From Pontibacter aquaedesilientis (GTDB lineage Bacteria; Bacteroidota; Bacteroidia; Cytophagales; Hymenobacteraceae): DNA of 64,000 bases. The stretch spans positions 105,488 to 169,487 of the forward strand of contig NZ_JACXAJ010000009.1 in NCBI RefSeq assembly GCF_014773225.1, given 5' to 3'. Each line of letters begins with the position of its first letter. Within the stretch, counting starts at the first letter, position 1. Both the position numbers and the translations under genes were made by a program. This document shows positions 18,032 through 25,533 of the stretch, piece by piece. Under the pieces are notes generated by a model. The model did not search any database, was not told the DNA's origin, and saw nothing but the letters and a program-made list of their open reading frames with translations.

Positions 18032-18039
18032 TACCTTTG
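18032..18039 (+). promoter_or_regulatory. Bacteroidota-type -7 box ahead of rarD
   Basis: TACCTTTG fits TAnnTTTG and is 17 bases before the rarD ATG. The box overlaps a copy of the TATACCT word (TATACCTTTG). A TTG at 18013-18015 is a weak -33 candidate at a rather short spacing of 16. Confidence 0.5.
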
Positions 18040-18056
18040 CGCTCTTTTATTTTGAA

Positions 18057-19007
18057 ATGGAACCGACAAACACCAAACCATACTATGCGGCAGGTATAGC
18101 GGCCTTCGTGATCTGGGGCTTTATACCTTTCCCGCTCAAGGCGCTGGCCGATTACCCGAGCGGGCAAATCCTGTTTTTCCGGGTGGCGCTGTCGGTGGGT
18201 CTTTTACTCACCATCTCACTGCTGTTCAGGCGCAAGAACCTGCTGCTGACGCTGGCAGAGGTCAGAGCTTCTAAGCCAAAAGAGATCCGTAAATTTTTGC
18301 TCTATACCTTCCTGGGCGGTTCGCTGCTGACCATCAACTGGCTGGCTTTCATCTATGTGATCAACCACATCAACATCCAGACCGGCTCGTTTTCTTACCT
18401 CCTCTGCCCGATCCTGACGGCGGTGCTGGGCTTTGCGCTGCTCAAGGAAGAGCTTCGGGCGAACCAGTGGGTGGCCATCGGGCTGAGTGCGCTGAGCTGC
18501 GTGCTGATCGGCACCGGCGAACTGACCAGCCTGCTGTTCAGTTTGCTAATCGCGTTGAGCTATGCCTTTTACCTGATTACCCAGCGCATTCTTAAGGTAT
18601 ACGACAAAATCGTGCTGCTCACGTTGCAGCTTCTGCTCTCGCTCCTGTTCATCGCCCCGTTTTACGGGCAGTTGAAAGGAGGCGCTACAGTAGAACTGGA
18701 CACGCACTTCTTTCTGATGACAGGTATACTGAGCGCTCTGTTCACAGTGTTGCCGCTGTTCCTGAACCTCTATGCCCTCAAGGAGCTCACGTCGGGCACA
18801 ATCGGCATCCTGATGTACATCAACCCGATTCTCAACTTCGTGGTGGCTTTCCTTTATTTTAACGAAGAGACAACTGTCGTAAAAGTGGTGGCGTATGCGC
18901 TGATTTTTATCTCGGTGATCATCTACAACATCAACCTGAAAGGGCGTAAAAAGACGGGTGCTGGCATGGTGATTCCTCCGGTGGGGACAACAGCCGTCGT
19001 AAAATAG
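18057..19007 (+). CDS. rarD: RarD-like EamA/DMT family exporter
   Basis: This 316-residue inner-membrane protein has about ten hydrophobic segments. The opening YYAAGIAAFVIWGFIPFPLK and the FFRVALS and INWLAFIYVINH stretches are typical of RarD proteins. The RarD group belongs to the drug/metabolite transporter superfamily; family members export small metabolites, but the actual substrate here is unknown. A good promoter box lies just upstream and a hairpin terminator follows at 19026-19062. It is divergent from murF-alr, with about 240 bases between the two starts. The length is normal for the family. Confidence 0.85.
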   Translation: MEPTNTKPYYAAGIAAFVIWGFIPFPLKALADYPSGQILFFRVALSVGLLLTISLLFRRKNLLLTLAEVRASKPKEIRKFLLYTFLGGSLLTINWLAFIYVINHINIQTGSFSYLLCPILTAVLGFALLKEELRANQWVAIGLSALSCVLIGTGELTSLLFSLLIALSYAFYLITQRILKVYDKIVLLTLQLLLSLLFIAPFYGQLKGGATVELDTHFFLMTGILSALFTVLPLFLNLYALKELTSGTIGILMYINPILNFVVAFLYFNEETTVVKVVAYALIFISVIIYNINLKGRKKTGAGMVIPPVGTTAVVK

Positions 19008-19025
19008 CATACCCGCTAAACAGAG

Positions 19026-19062
19026 AGAGGCCATACCTGCTATGCGTACAGGTATGGCCTCT
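19026..19062. terminator. Bidirectional-type terminator between rarD and a small lipoprotein gene
   Basis: A 14-bp stem AGAGGCCATACCTG pairs with CAGGTATGGCCTCT around a 9-base loop. TT follows on the plus side, though the T run is short. The stem is built from a one-base variant of the abundant TATACCT word in inverted orientation. The genes on both sides converge on it. Confidence 0.7.
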
Positions 19063-19083
19063 TTCCGTTTCAGTCTTTAGCGG

Positions 19084-19449
19084 TTACTGCCCAGTCTGTC
19101 CTCCCTCCACACGGCGCCCCTGCGGAGTGCGGGGTCTCGGGCGTTGGTTAGGATTTTCCTCCAGCTGTCGCTGGCGGTCTAGCTCTACTTTTGCGCGTGC
19201 CACCGAGTCCACATTAGGTGGAATATTCCCGAATCGGTCGGCCTGCTCGCCTGTCTCGGCGGTGCGGCCTATTGGTGCGGGGCGCGGCTTGTTCAGGTTC
19301 TGTGTGGATTTGCTCCTCTCGGTTATGGCCTCTGATGTACTGGTATCGTCTGTTGGGTTCGATTTAGGTCTCTCACCGCAGCTTACTGCTATTGTTGCCA
19401 CAAAGGCAGCGGCAAGACCGGTTTTTAGTATATGTTTCAGGTTTTGCAT
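19084..19449 (-). CDS. Small secreted lipoprotein, function unknown
   Basis: I chose the ATG at 19449, giving 121 residues (MQNLKHILKTGLAAAFVA...), because it places a proper signal peptide at the N-terminus with a lipobox ending VSCGE. An upstream frame extends 16 codons further but would bury that signal. The mature part is hydrophilic, rich in Pro, Arg, Gln and Thr, with RPRPRTPQGRRVEGGQ near the end and no recognisable domain. It is probably an exported, disordered lipoprotein. It sits downstream of the DUF5686 gene on the same strand, about 110 bases away, so co-transcription is possible. Confidence 0.6.
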   Translation of the reverse strand: MQNLKHILKTGLAAAFVATIAVSCGERPKSNPTDDTSTSEAITERSKSTQNLNKPRPAPIGRTAETGEQADRFGNIPPNVDSVARAKVELDRQRQLEENPNQRPRPRTPQGRRVEGGQTGQ

Positions 19450-19559
19450 GGTCGTGTTTAAAATGATTTGACATCCCTGCTTTCTAACGTCCATCACGGA
19501 TGTTAGGTTGTAGAACAGCCCTCCACCGCATTAGAGGCCTATTAATCCCAAGCCAAATA

Positions 19560-22145
19560 TTAAAACCCTAGTCCGATCCGTATTCCGGAACGCACTTTCT
19601 GCCGCTCCTGAAACGAGGTCACAAAATCGACGCGCAGCACTTTGAAAATATGCTCTATACCTAAGCCAAGCTCCGCATAGTTATCCGACTCCTGGGTGTT
19701 CAGGTAGTGCAAACTCACTACCTCCTGCCATTTGAGGCGGCGGAAGAGCGGTATTTTATTGAACAGGAACCCGTTGAAATGGTGCTCATAATGCCCTTCG
19801 AGGTAACGGTTATTGGTGCTGTAGCGGTAGTAATCGAGCAGTTGGAAGCCGGTGTACACACCCGCAAATACGGTGCGGTTACCGTTGAAATGGCGGTAGT
19901 CCATCAGACGCATGCCTTCCTTGCCCCAGAAGGTGCCACCCGTGAAACTGTATTCGCTACTACCCAACAGACCCAGGCTGAAATCGTCTGAAATGCGGAA
20001 CGCCATGGTGGTATACTTCACATCGCCGCCCAGCGCTTTTATACCTCCCCGGTAACCCAGCGAGAAAGTCGGCCAGCGGGAGCCGATGTTAATTTTGCGG
20101 TCGGGCCGGGAGATGTAGTTCATGCCTGGCCGGAAGCTTACCGTGAAAGCAGCCGTCAGGGCTTGGTGCGGTTCAAAGGAGGCATCGACCAGCTCGGCAT
20201 TCGCGGGTACGTTGGAGGTAAACCCGCCGCTGTCGCTTTCCCGGAAGGCATAGTCCGTGGCGTTCTGCAGGGGCATGCGGTGCGCGTAATCCAGTGAGGT
20301 GAGTATGGCCACGCCGTTCAGCAGCTCCGACCGGTACGTGACCCGGGCATAGTCGCGCTGGTAGAGCTTGAGGTAATTGCGCTCCATGAAAAGGGTATAG
20401 ATCGTATTGGCGAAAGGCGCGATCGGCTCGGTAGAGTTGATCTGGTCTACAAAGCGGCCGCCCTCTACCGTAGCTGTACTCCGTTTGATCGGATTGTAGG
20501 TATAGCTCAGGCGCAGTTTGGCGTTCAGCTTCTCGTTGGCAAAGCCGTAGCGTATGGTAGGCTCTATCTCGTAGCGCCGGCGGTCTTCGAAATCCTGCCG
20601 GAACTGTATGCCTACGTTGGCCACCACGCCTTCTACTGTGTTGTACTGCAGCAGGCTGGGCCCTCCCCTCAAACTCAGCAGCGGATCGAAGTTATAGGAC
20701 CTTCGCTCATAAGTGTTGGAATAGGTATAGCCCCGCATAAAGAAATTCCCGAAAGTCGGTTTGTTCCGGATGCGGTCTACGGAGTCTTTGTACACCTTCG
20801 ATTCCCGGATCACCTCCAGGCTGTCCTTGCGCTGGTAGTCAACCTGCTCTTCTTTCGTAAGCGGCACCGGCCTGATCTCGGCCCAGTAGGCTGAGTCGCG
20901 GGTGTTGGCTTCCTTCTCCACCACCAGCACCTCGCGGCTGAAAAGTTTCTCGTCGTGAATGGCCGGCTGCTCCGCCGGTGTGGCTTCTTTTGGCTTCACC
21001 ACCCGCACACGCTGCCGTCTGGCGGGCTTCACCTCTGCCCTGGCATCAGTGGCAACCAACTCGGGCTCGGGCTCTACGATGGCTGGCGGACGGCTGTAGG
21101 CCGGCTGTACCTTATACCTGGAGTACACGCCCGTAGCGTAGCCTCCACCCTTAAAGCCAAGTCCTGATGCCTCAAATGTGAACCGCTGCGAAACCGGCAT
21201 CCATACCTCGTCCTGCACCGGGGCGTATACCTGCCTCACCCTGATAAAATCCACGAAATCTATACCGGCGCTTTTGGTGAGTGTGAGGTCTGTGCTGTGG
21301 ATGCGCCAGCTCCCATCCACAATGTAGATATTCCCTTTGAACACAGGATCGTTCGTCCGCCGGGGAATGACCTTGATTTTGTTGATGGTGCGGCCATTCT
21401 CCTGGAAAGTACCCAAGTACTCGAAGCGATAAAAAAACAGCGCATTGTTGGCCAGCGGCGATACGAAACCCCGCTCACTCAGCCCTTCTACCTTGAGCAG
21501 GTTGTCATAAAAGCTGATGTTCATCTCGGAGGCCTGGTTGAAACTGAAACTCTGCTTCTTGCCGCTCACCTTAGAGGAAATCATGCGCTCACTGATCTTG
21601 TTGGGCTTCTTGAAGTGCAGATCCGACACCGACTCCGACAGGTACACAATGCCCGTGTCCACGTCCACCACCCGCACACCGAGCACTTTGCCGGGCACTT
21701 TGTCCATGCGGGCCACGCTTTTCATGTATACCCGGGCGCTCCAGGCGTTTACCTCGTCGCGGTGGTATTTGCGCAGCCGGATGGCATTGCGCATAATGCC
21801 GTAAGCCGGGTCTTCGTCCGAGGCTTTTACCACGACCTCTTTCAGGTTGAGCACCTCCGGCACCAGCTGCACGTTCAGTTCCTGCACCGCCTCCCCGATC
21901 ATAACGGTTTCGATTCTGGCCCTGTAGCCCACATACTTGAATTCCAAGGTATAGGTACCGGCTGGCAGTTGCAGCTGGTAATGCCCCTGATCGTTGGAGG
22001 CGGTCCCACTGGCGGTTTCTTTGATATAGATGCTGGCAAAAGGCAGTCCCTGATTGTTTTCGTCGGTAATGCGCCCGCGCAATACACCGGCTGCGGCTAT
22101 GGCGGGGATCAGGTATAGCAGGATGAGTAGATTAGCAAAGCGCAT
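19560..22145 (-). CDS. DUF5686 and carboxypeptidase-like regulatory domain outer-membrane protein
   Basis: This 861-residue protein has a signal peptide (residues 1-19, ending AIAAAG) and a carboxypeptidase-like regulatory domain (LRGRITDENNQGLPFASIY). A long DUF5686 region follows, ending in a beta-rich C-terminal part that closes RSGIRIGLGF. The final Phe and alternating residues suggest an outer-membrane barrel. Residues about 360-400 hold a charged linker (PEPELVATDARAEVKPARRQ) that splits the protein into two parts. DUF5686 proteins are common in Bacteroidota and their function is not established; a link to TonB-dependent uptake is inferred from the shared N-terminal domain only. The preceding gene on this strand is a DMT exporter, 122 bases away. 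Confidence 0.85.
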   Translation of the reverse strand: MRFANLLILLYLIPAIAAAGVLRGRITDENNQGLPFASIYIKETASGTASNDQGHYQLQLPAGTYTLEFKYVGYRARIETVMIGEAVQELNVQLVPEVLNLKEVVVKASDEDPAYGIMRNAIRLRKYHRDEVNAWSARVYMKSVARMDKVPGKVLGVRVVDVDTGIVYLSESVSDLHFKKPNKISERMISSKVSGKKQSFSFNQASEMNISFYDNLLKVEGLSERGFVSPLANNALFFYRFEYLGTFQENGRTINKIKVIPRRTNDPVFKGNIYIVDGSWRIHSTDLTLTKSAGIDFVDFIRVRQVYAPVQDEVWMPVSQRFTFEASGLGFKGGGYATGVYSRYKVQPAYSRPPAIVEPEPELVATDARAEVKPARRQRVRVVKPKEATPAEQPAIHDEKLFSREVLVVEKEANTRDSAYWAEIRPVPLTKEEQVDYQRKDSLEVIRESKVYKDSVDRIRNKPTFGNFFMRGYTYSNTYERRSYNFDPLLSLRGGPSLLQYNTVEGVVANVGIQFRQDFEDRRRYEIEPTIRYGFANEKLNAKLRLSYTYNPIKRSTATVEGGRFVDQINSTEPIAPFANTIYTLFMERNYLKLYQRDYARVTYRSELLNGVAILTSLDYAHRMPLQNATDYAFRESDSGGFTSNVPANAELVDASFEPHQALTAAFTVSFRPGMNYISRPDRKINIGSRWPTFSLGYRGGIKALGGDVKYTTMAFRISDDFSLGLLGSSEYSFTGGTFWGKEGMRLMDYRHFNGNRTVFAGVYTGFQLLDYYRYSTNNRYLEGHYEHHFNGFLFNKIPLFRRLKWQEVVSLHYLNTQESDNYAELGLGIEHIFKVLRVDFVTSFQERQKVRSGIRIGLGF

Positions 22146-22267
22146 GCGCTGAAGAGTTAGGGTCTGTCCTGATGAGATTTACAATTTAAGAACTAACGAT
22201 AAAACCCATCTATCTTATTTCTCTTTTTTCGATTTTAAGGAAACAGGCTATACCTGCCGGGCCGCCA

Positions 22268-23146
22268 CTACCGGGGAAGTTTGGTTTGGTGGGCTTCGAT
22301 TTCACGCTGTGAGAGGCGATTTTTATAGCGCACATTCAGGATAACGCCCACCAGCACCAGGGCCATTCCTACGTAGGTTGCCAGCTCAAAATGCTCGTCG
22401 AATAAAATAAAGCCCAGCGACAACGCATAGATGATTCCGATGTAATTGAGGTTGGCCACTTTCGAGATTTCCTCGGCCTGGTACGACATGGTCATGTAAT
22501 ACTGCCCCAGCTGCGTGAGCACACCCACCAGCAGCAGAATGCCCCAGTCCCAACCGTCCGGCTGCACCCAGTTGAAGATGGAGTAAATACCTGAAATCGG
22601 AAGTGCCACCAGCGGAAAATAAAACACAATCACCAGCGGATGCTCGCGTGTGTTAAGCCGCCGGATAAAATTGTAGGCGAAGCCCGAGAACACGGCACTC
22701 GCCACACCCATCCAGACATAAAAGGAATCTGCCGTGGCATCCATGCCCTCTATCACCAGAATACCGCCAAACGAGATCGCAAAAAAGACCCATTGCCAGG
22801 GTTTTACTTTCTCCTTCACGATAAAAATGCCCATAATCGTCGTGAAAATGGGCGACAGGTACTGTAGTGTAGCAGCCGTGGCCAAGGGTATATTCTGCAG
22901 TGTGTTAAAGAAGAGCATGAGTGCCATGGCCCCTGCCGCTCCCCGGGCGATCAATAAGCCATAATTGCTGCCCCACACGCTTACCCGCTTGCTCCGCAGC
23001 ACCACAAAGCTCATCACCAGCGACACCACCGAGCGAAACAGAATCACCTCAATGGCAGGTATATGCGGCAGCATTTTCACGCACACATTCATGAGCGAGA
23101 AAAACAGCGTGGACAGCAACATGTACCTGACTCCTTTTGAAAACAT
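22268..23146 (-). CDS. EamA/DMT family transporter
   Basis: This 292-residue inner-membrane protein has about ten transmembrane segments and two EamA repeats. The first repeat shows MLLSTLFFSLMNVCVKMLPH and YLSPIFTTIMGIFIVKE; the second repeat shows ANLNYIGIIYALSLGFILFDE. It belongs to the drug/metabolite transporter superfamily and differs clearly from the RarD-like protein at 18057. The transported substrate is unknown. The tail is short and basic. It stands next to recX on the other strand with about 150 bases between the two starts. Confidence 0.85.
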   Translation of the reverse strand: MFSKGVRYMLLSTLFFSLMNVCVKMLPHIPAIEVILFRSVVSLVMSFVVLRSKRVSVWGSNYGLLIARGAAGAMALMLFFNTLQNIPLATAATLQYLSPIFTTIMGIFIVKEKVKPWQWVFFAISFGGILVIEGMDATADSFYVWMGVASAVFSGFAYNFIRRLNTREHPLVIVFYFPLVALPISGIYSIFNWVQPDGWDWGILLLVGVLTQLGQYYMTMSYQAEEISKVANLNYIGIIYALSLGFILFDEHFELATYVGMALVLVGVILNVRYKNRLSQREIEAHQTKLPR

Positions 23147-23294
23147 ATCCCGATTTTATCTTTGGAAGTACAAAGGTGCAGGTAATTAGGTTTAGTTGTG
23201 TGTTTAACTGCCGGATTATTAAATTGCTGATTGTTGAAAATACCGCAACTCTTGCAAGCCCGAACTTGTTTTAAACAGGAGCAACACGAACGAT

Positions 23295-23777
23295 TTGGAA
23301 CGACATAAGAAACAGAAAACCTATACCCCGAAAGAAGCCTTGATTAAGGCAGCGGCCTACTGTGCCTACCAGGAACGCACCCAGCAGGAAGTGCGCACCA
23401 AGCTCTATACCTACGGCCTGGAACCCGACGATGTAGAAGAGATCATTGTGCGCCTTGGGCAGGAGAAAATGCTGGACGAGGAACGCTACGCACAAGCCTA
23501 CGTGCGCGGCAAGTACGGACTAAAGAAATGGGGCCGGCGCAAGATCACACAGGGCCTCAAAGCGAAAGGTATCTCGGACTACTGCATCAAACAAGGCATG
23601 AAGGAGATTGACTTTGAGGTATACGAACAGAACCTGCTGCAGCTCCTTGAGAAAAAGAACGCTACCGAAAAAGAAAAGAACCCCTTCGCCCGCCGCCAAA
23701 AACTCACCTATTTCCTCATGAGCAAAGGCTACGAAAGCGATTTGGTGCAGGAAGCGGTGAAAAAGTTAGAAAGTTGA
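23295..23777 (+). CDS. recX: RecX-family regulatory protein
   Basis: This 160-residue protein resembles RecX, which binds RecA and limits its filament activity. It has the family pattern of three helical repeats: QEVRTKLYTYGL with EEIIVRLGQEKMLDEERYAQ, then KYGLKKWGRRKITQGLKAKG, then FARRQKLTYFLMSKGYESDL. The start is a TTG at 23295, since no ATG lies in frame upstream, so the exact N-terminus is uncertain by a few residues. recA is not in the window. A palindromic repeat lies about 40 bases after the stop. Confidence 0.85.
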   Translation: MERHKKQKTYTPKEALIKAAAYCAYQERTQQEVRTKLYTYGLEPDDVEEIIVRLGQEKMLDEERYAQAYVRGKYGLKKWGRRKITQGLKAKGISDYCIKQGMKEIDFEVYEQNLLQLLEKKNATEKEKNPFARRQKLTYFLMSKGYESDLVQEAVKKLES

Positions 23778-23818
23778 GAAGTTAGAAAGTTTGGGAGTTA
23801 TGAGTTCAGGTTGGTTTC

Positions 23819-23846
23819 GTAGGGATAGGTCGCGACCTGTCCCTAC
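23819..23846. repeat. REP-like extragenic palindrome
   Basis: The 28-base element begins GTAGGGATAGGTCGCGACC and continues to CTAC. It is self-complementary except for one T/G position. The central GGTCGCGACC is perfect. It lies between the convergent recX and DUF4230 genes and is not followed by T on either strand, so it is not a normal terminator. A low-complexity run of GTTAGAAAGTT words precedes it at about 23765-23800. Confidence 0.65.
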
Positions 23847-23875
23847 AAGTGGAAAAAACGATCAACGAATAACGA

Positions 23876-24505
23876 TCAACGTCTCTTTGGCATTTCCGGG
23901 TTCTGGATGCGGCGCTGCGGCACCAGCACCACTTTGCGGCCAGTTATCTCTTCCAGCATGGGCTTCAGCACTTTCTCGGCGTTCACGGTTGTCTGGCGCA
24001 GTATCCCTGAGTTGATAGCCGCTTCCTTCACATTGTCCTCGGCATAACGGTAGCTTTCCTGCACCAGCTCCGCATCCTGGAAGTAGGTGTTTTCCTTTGA
24101 GAAGACTTTAGACTTGCTGTGGTCTATTTTGTAATAGCAAACCTCGGGCTCCGGCAGACTGATTTCCACCAGCGAATCTCCATAAAACCGGATATCCTGG
24201 GCAGTCAGCTTGGCAAAGTCCACGCAGCCAACCGCCTCGCCCGTCACGACCAGCACCACCTTTGAGTTGGGCACCCAGCGGGACACGTTCTTTTCATACT
24301 CCACCACATCCTTAAAATTATAGCGCACCAATTCCATCCGTCCCAGTTCTTCGACCGTGGTCAGGATGGTATTGTGGTTCACGATAACTTCCGGTTGTTT
24401 CTCGTCAGGGCCGAAGGTGTCTTTCACCTGCCGCCAGACGTACCAGCCAACCAATAGCAGTAGGAGGAGGGGCAGCAAGCGGAATAAAAATCGGATGAGT
24501 GGCAT
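23876..24505 (-). CDS. DUF4230 membrane-anchored protein
   Basis: This 209-residue protein has one N-terminal membrane segment (RFLFRLLPLLLLLLVGWYVW) and a soluble part that should face the periplasm. The segments TILTTVEELGRMELVRYNFK, VALVVTGEA-like VVLVVTGEAVGCVDFAKL and ISLPEPEVCYYKIDHSKS are the hallmark of DUF4230, a family of unknown function widespread in Bacteroidota and Firmicutes. A TATATTTG box lies only 6 bases upstream of the ATG. If it is the promoter, the message would be leaderless or start at a later codon. Confidence 0.85.
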   Translation of the reverse strand: MPLIRFLFRLLPLLLLLLVGWYVWRQVKDTFGPDEKQPEVIVNHNTILTTVEELGRMELVRYNFKDVVEYEKNVSRWVPNSKVVLVVTGEAVGCVDFAKLTAQDIRFYGDSLVEISLPEPEVCYYKIDHSKSKVFSKENTYFQDAELVQESYRYAEDNVKEAAINSGILRQTTVNAEKVLKPMLEEITGRKVVLVPQRRIQNPEMPKRR

Positions 24506-24510
24506 CGGGT

Positions 24511-24518
24511 CAAATATA
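24511..24518 (-). promoter_or_regulatory. Possible -7 box just ahead of the DUF4230 gene
   Basis: TATATTTG on the minus strand fits TAnnTTTG exactly. It is 6 bases before the ATG and I found no good -33 element at the expected spacing, so the call is weak. Confidence 0.3.
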
Positions 24519-24576
24519 GGGGTTTGTATCTATTATTGTCTACACAGCAATTTTGGTGCGAAAGTTCAATATATAC

Positions 24577-25476
24577 CTATACCTCAACTCCCAACCGTTC
24601 TCTGAAACCCGCATTGCCTTGCAAGCCGCCGGTATGAATAGCAACGAGGCGACTGCCTTGCGGAAAATAGCCTTTTTGGATCATGTCGATCAGGCCATAG
24701 AACATTTTACCTGTATAAATGGGCTCAAGAGGCATGTTGTGCTGCTGCTGAAATTCACGCATGAACTCCAGGAGTTCCGGTTTTACTTTAGCGTAGCCCC
24801 CGAAGTGGTAGTCGGTGATGAGCTGCCAGTTGTCGTAGTGCTGTCCGTTATACCTGTCGATCAGTTGCGTAATCTCCTCCTTTAGGAATTCGCCGCCTTT
24901 CAAGGCAGGGAAACCCAATACCTGCTTATTGCCTTCCAGTCCGGCGATGATACCCGCTATCGTGCCGCCCGTGCCGCAGGCGCAGCAGATATAGTCGTAG
25001 TCAATCGGGATGTCTGCCACAATTTCGGTGCAGCCCTTCACGGCCAGGCTGTTGGTACCGCCTTCCGGTATAAGGTAAGGATTGCCGAACTGCTCAGCCA
25101 GTTGCGTCAGGTATAGCAAGTCGGACTTCTGGCGGTAGGCTTCGCGGGAGATGTAATGTAGTGCCATACCTACTGAGGCGGCAAATGAAAGCGTGGGATT
25201 GAGCGGCAGATGTTTCTCTCCCCGAATAATGCCGGTAGTCCGGAAGCCAAACTCCTGCCCAGCCGCGGCCACTGCAGCTATGTGGTTAGAATAAGCGCCA
25301 CCGAAAGTCAGGAGGGTGCTCTTTTGCTGCCGCCTGGCCTCCTCGAGGTTATATTTGAGTTTGCGCCACTTATTGCCGGAGATGGCAGGGTGCAGCAAAT
25401 CTTCCCGCTTCACCCAAAGCGCTATACCTTGGTTCTCCCAAAGGGGATTGTGCAACTGCTGCAGTGGTGCTTCCAT
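24577..25476 (-). CDS. PLP-dependent 1-aminocyclopropane-1-carboxylate deaminase/D-cysteine desulfhydrase-family enzyme
   Basis: This 299-residue protein is a fold-type II PLP enzyme. The likely PLP lysine is in ISGNKWRKLKYNL near residue 36, following the WVKREDLLHP motif. TFGGAYSNHIAAVAAAGQEF and the glycine-rich phosphate-binding CCACGTGGTIAGIIAG are present, as is YTGKMFYGLIDMI. Members either deaminate ACC or desulfhydrate D-cysteine. The sequence alone does not separate the two, and most bacterial members outside plant-associated species act on D-cysteine. It is followed by nothing obviously related and starts about 60 bases beyond the yfhO stop on the same strand, with a terminator between. 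Confidence 0.83.
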   Translation of the reverse strand: MEAPLQQLHNPLWENQGIALWVKREDLLHPAISGNKWRKLKYNLEEARRQQKSTLLTFGGAYSNHIAAVAAAGQEFGFRTTGIIRGEKHLPLNPTLSFAASVGMALHYISREAYRQKSDLLYLTQLAEQFGNPYLIPEGGTNSLAVKGCTEIVADIPIDYDYICCACGTGGTIAGIIAGLEGNKQVLGFPALKGGEFLKEEITQLIDRYNGQHYDNWQLITDYHFGGYAKVKPELLEFMREFQQQHNMPLEPIYTGKMFYGLIDMIQKGYFPQGSRLVAIHTGGLQGNAGFRERLGVEV

Positions 25477-25492
25477 AATAGCGGTAAAACAA

Positions 25493-25518
25493 AGGCCCCG
25501 GCTACAGAACCGGGGCCT
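25493..25518 (-). terminator. Rho-independent terminator after yfhO
   Basis: A 9-bp G/C stem (AGGCCCCGG with CCGGGGCCT) has an 8-base loop. On the minus strand TTTGTTTT follows. It separates yfhO from the PLP enzyme gene. Confidence 0.8.
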
Positions 25519-25533
25519 CAGCCTTTTGTAAGA

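Noticed and set aside
23819..23846. Palindrome considered as a terminator for recX
   Set aside because: No T run follows on either strand and the core is symmetric about GGTCGCGACC, which fits a REP-like element better.
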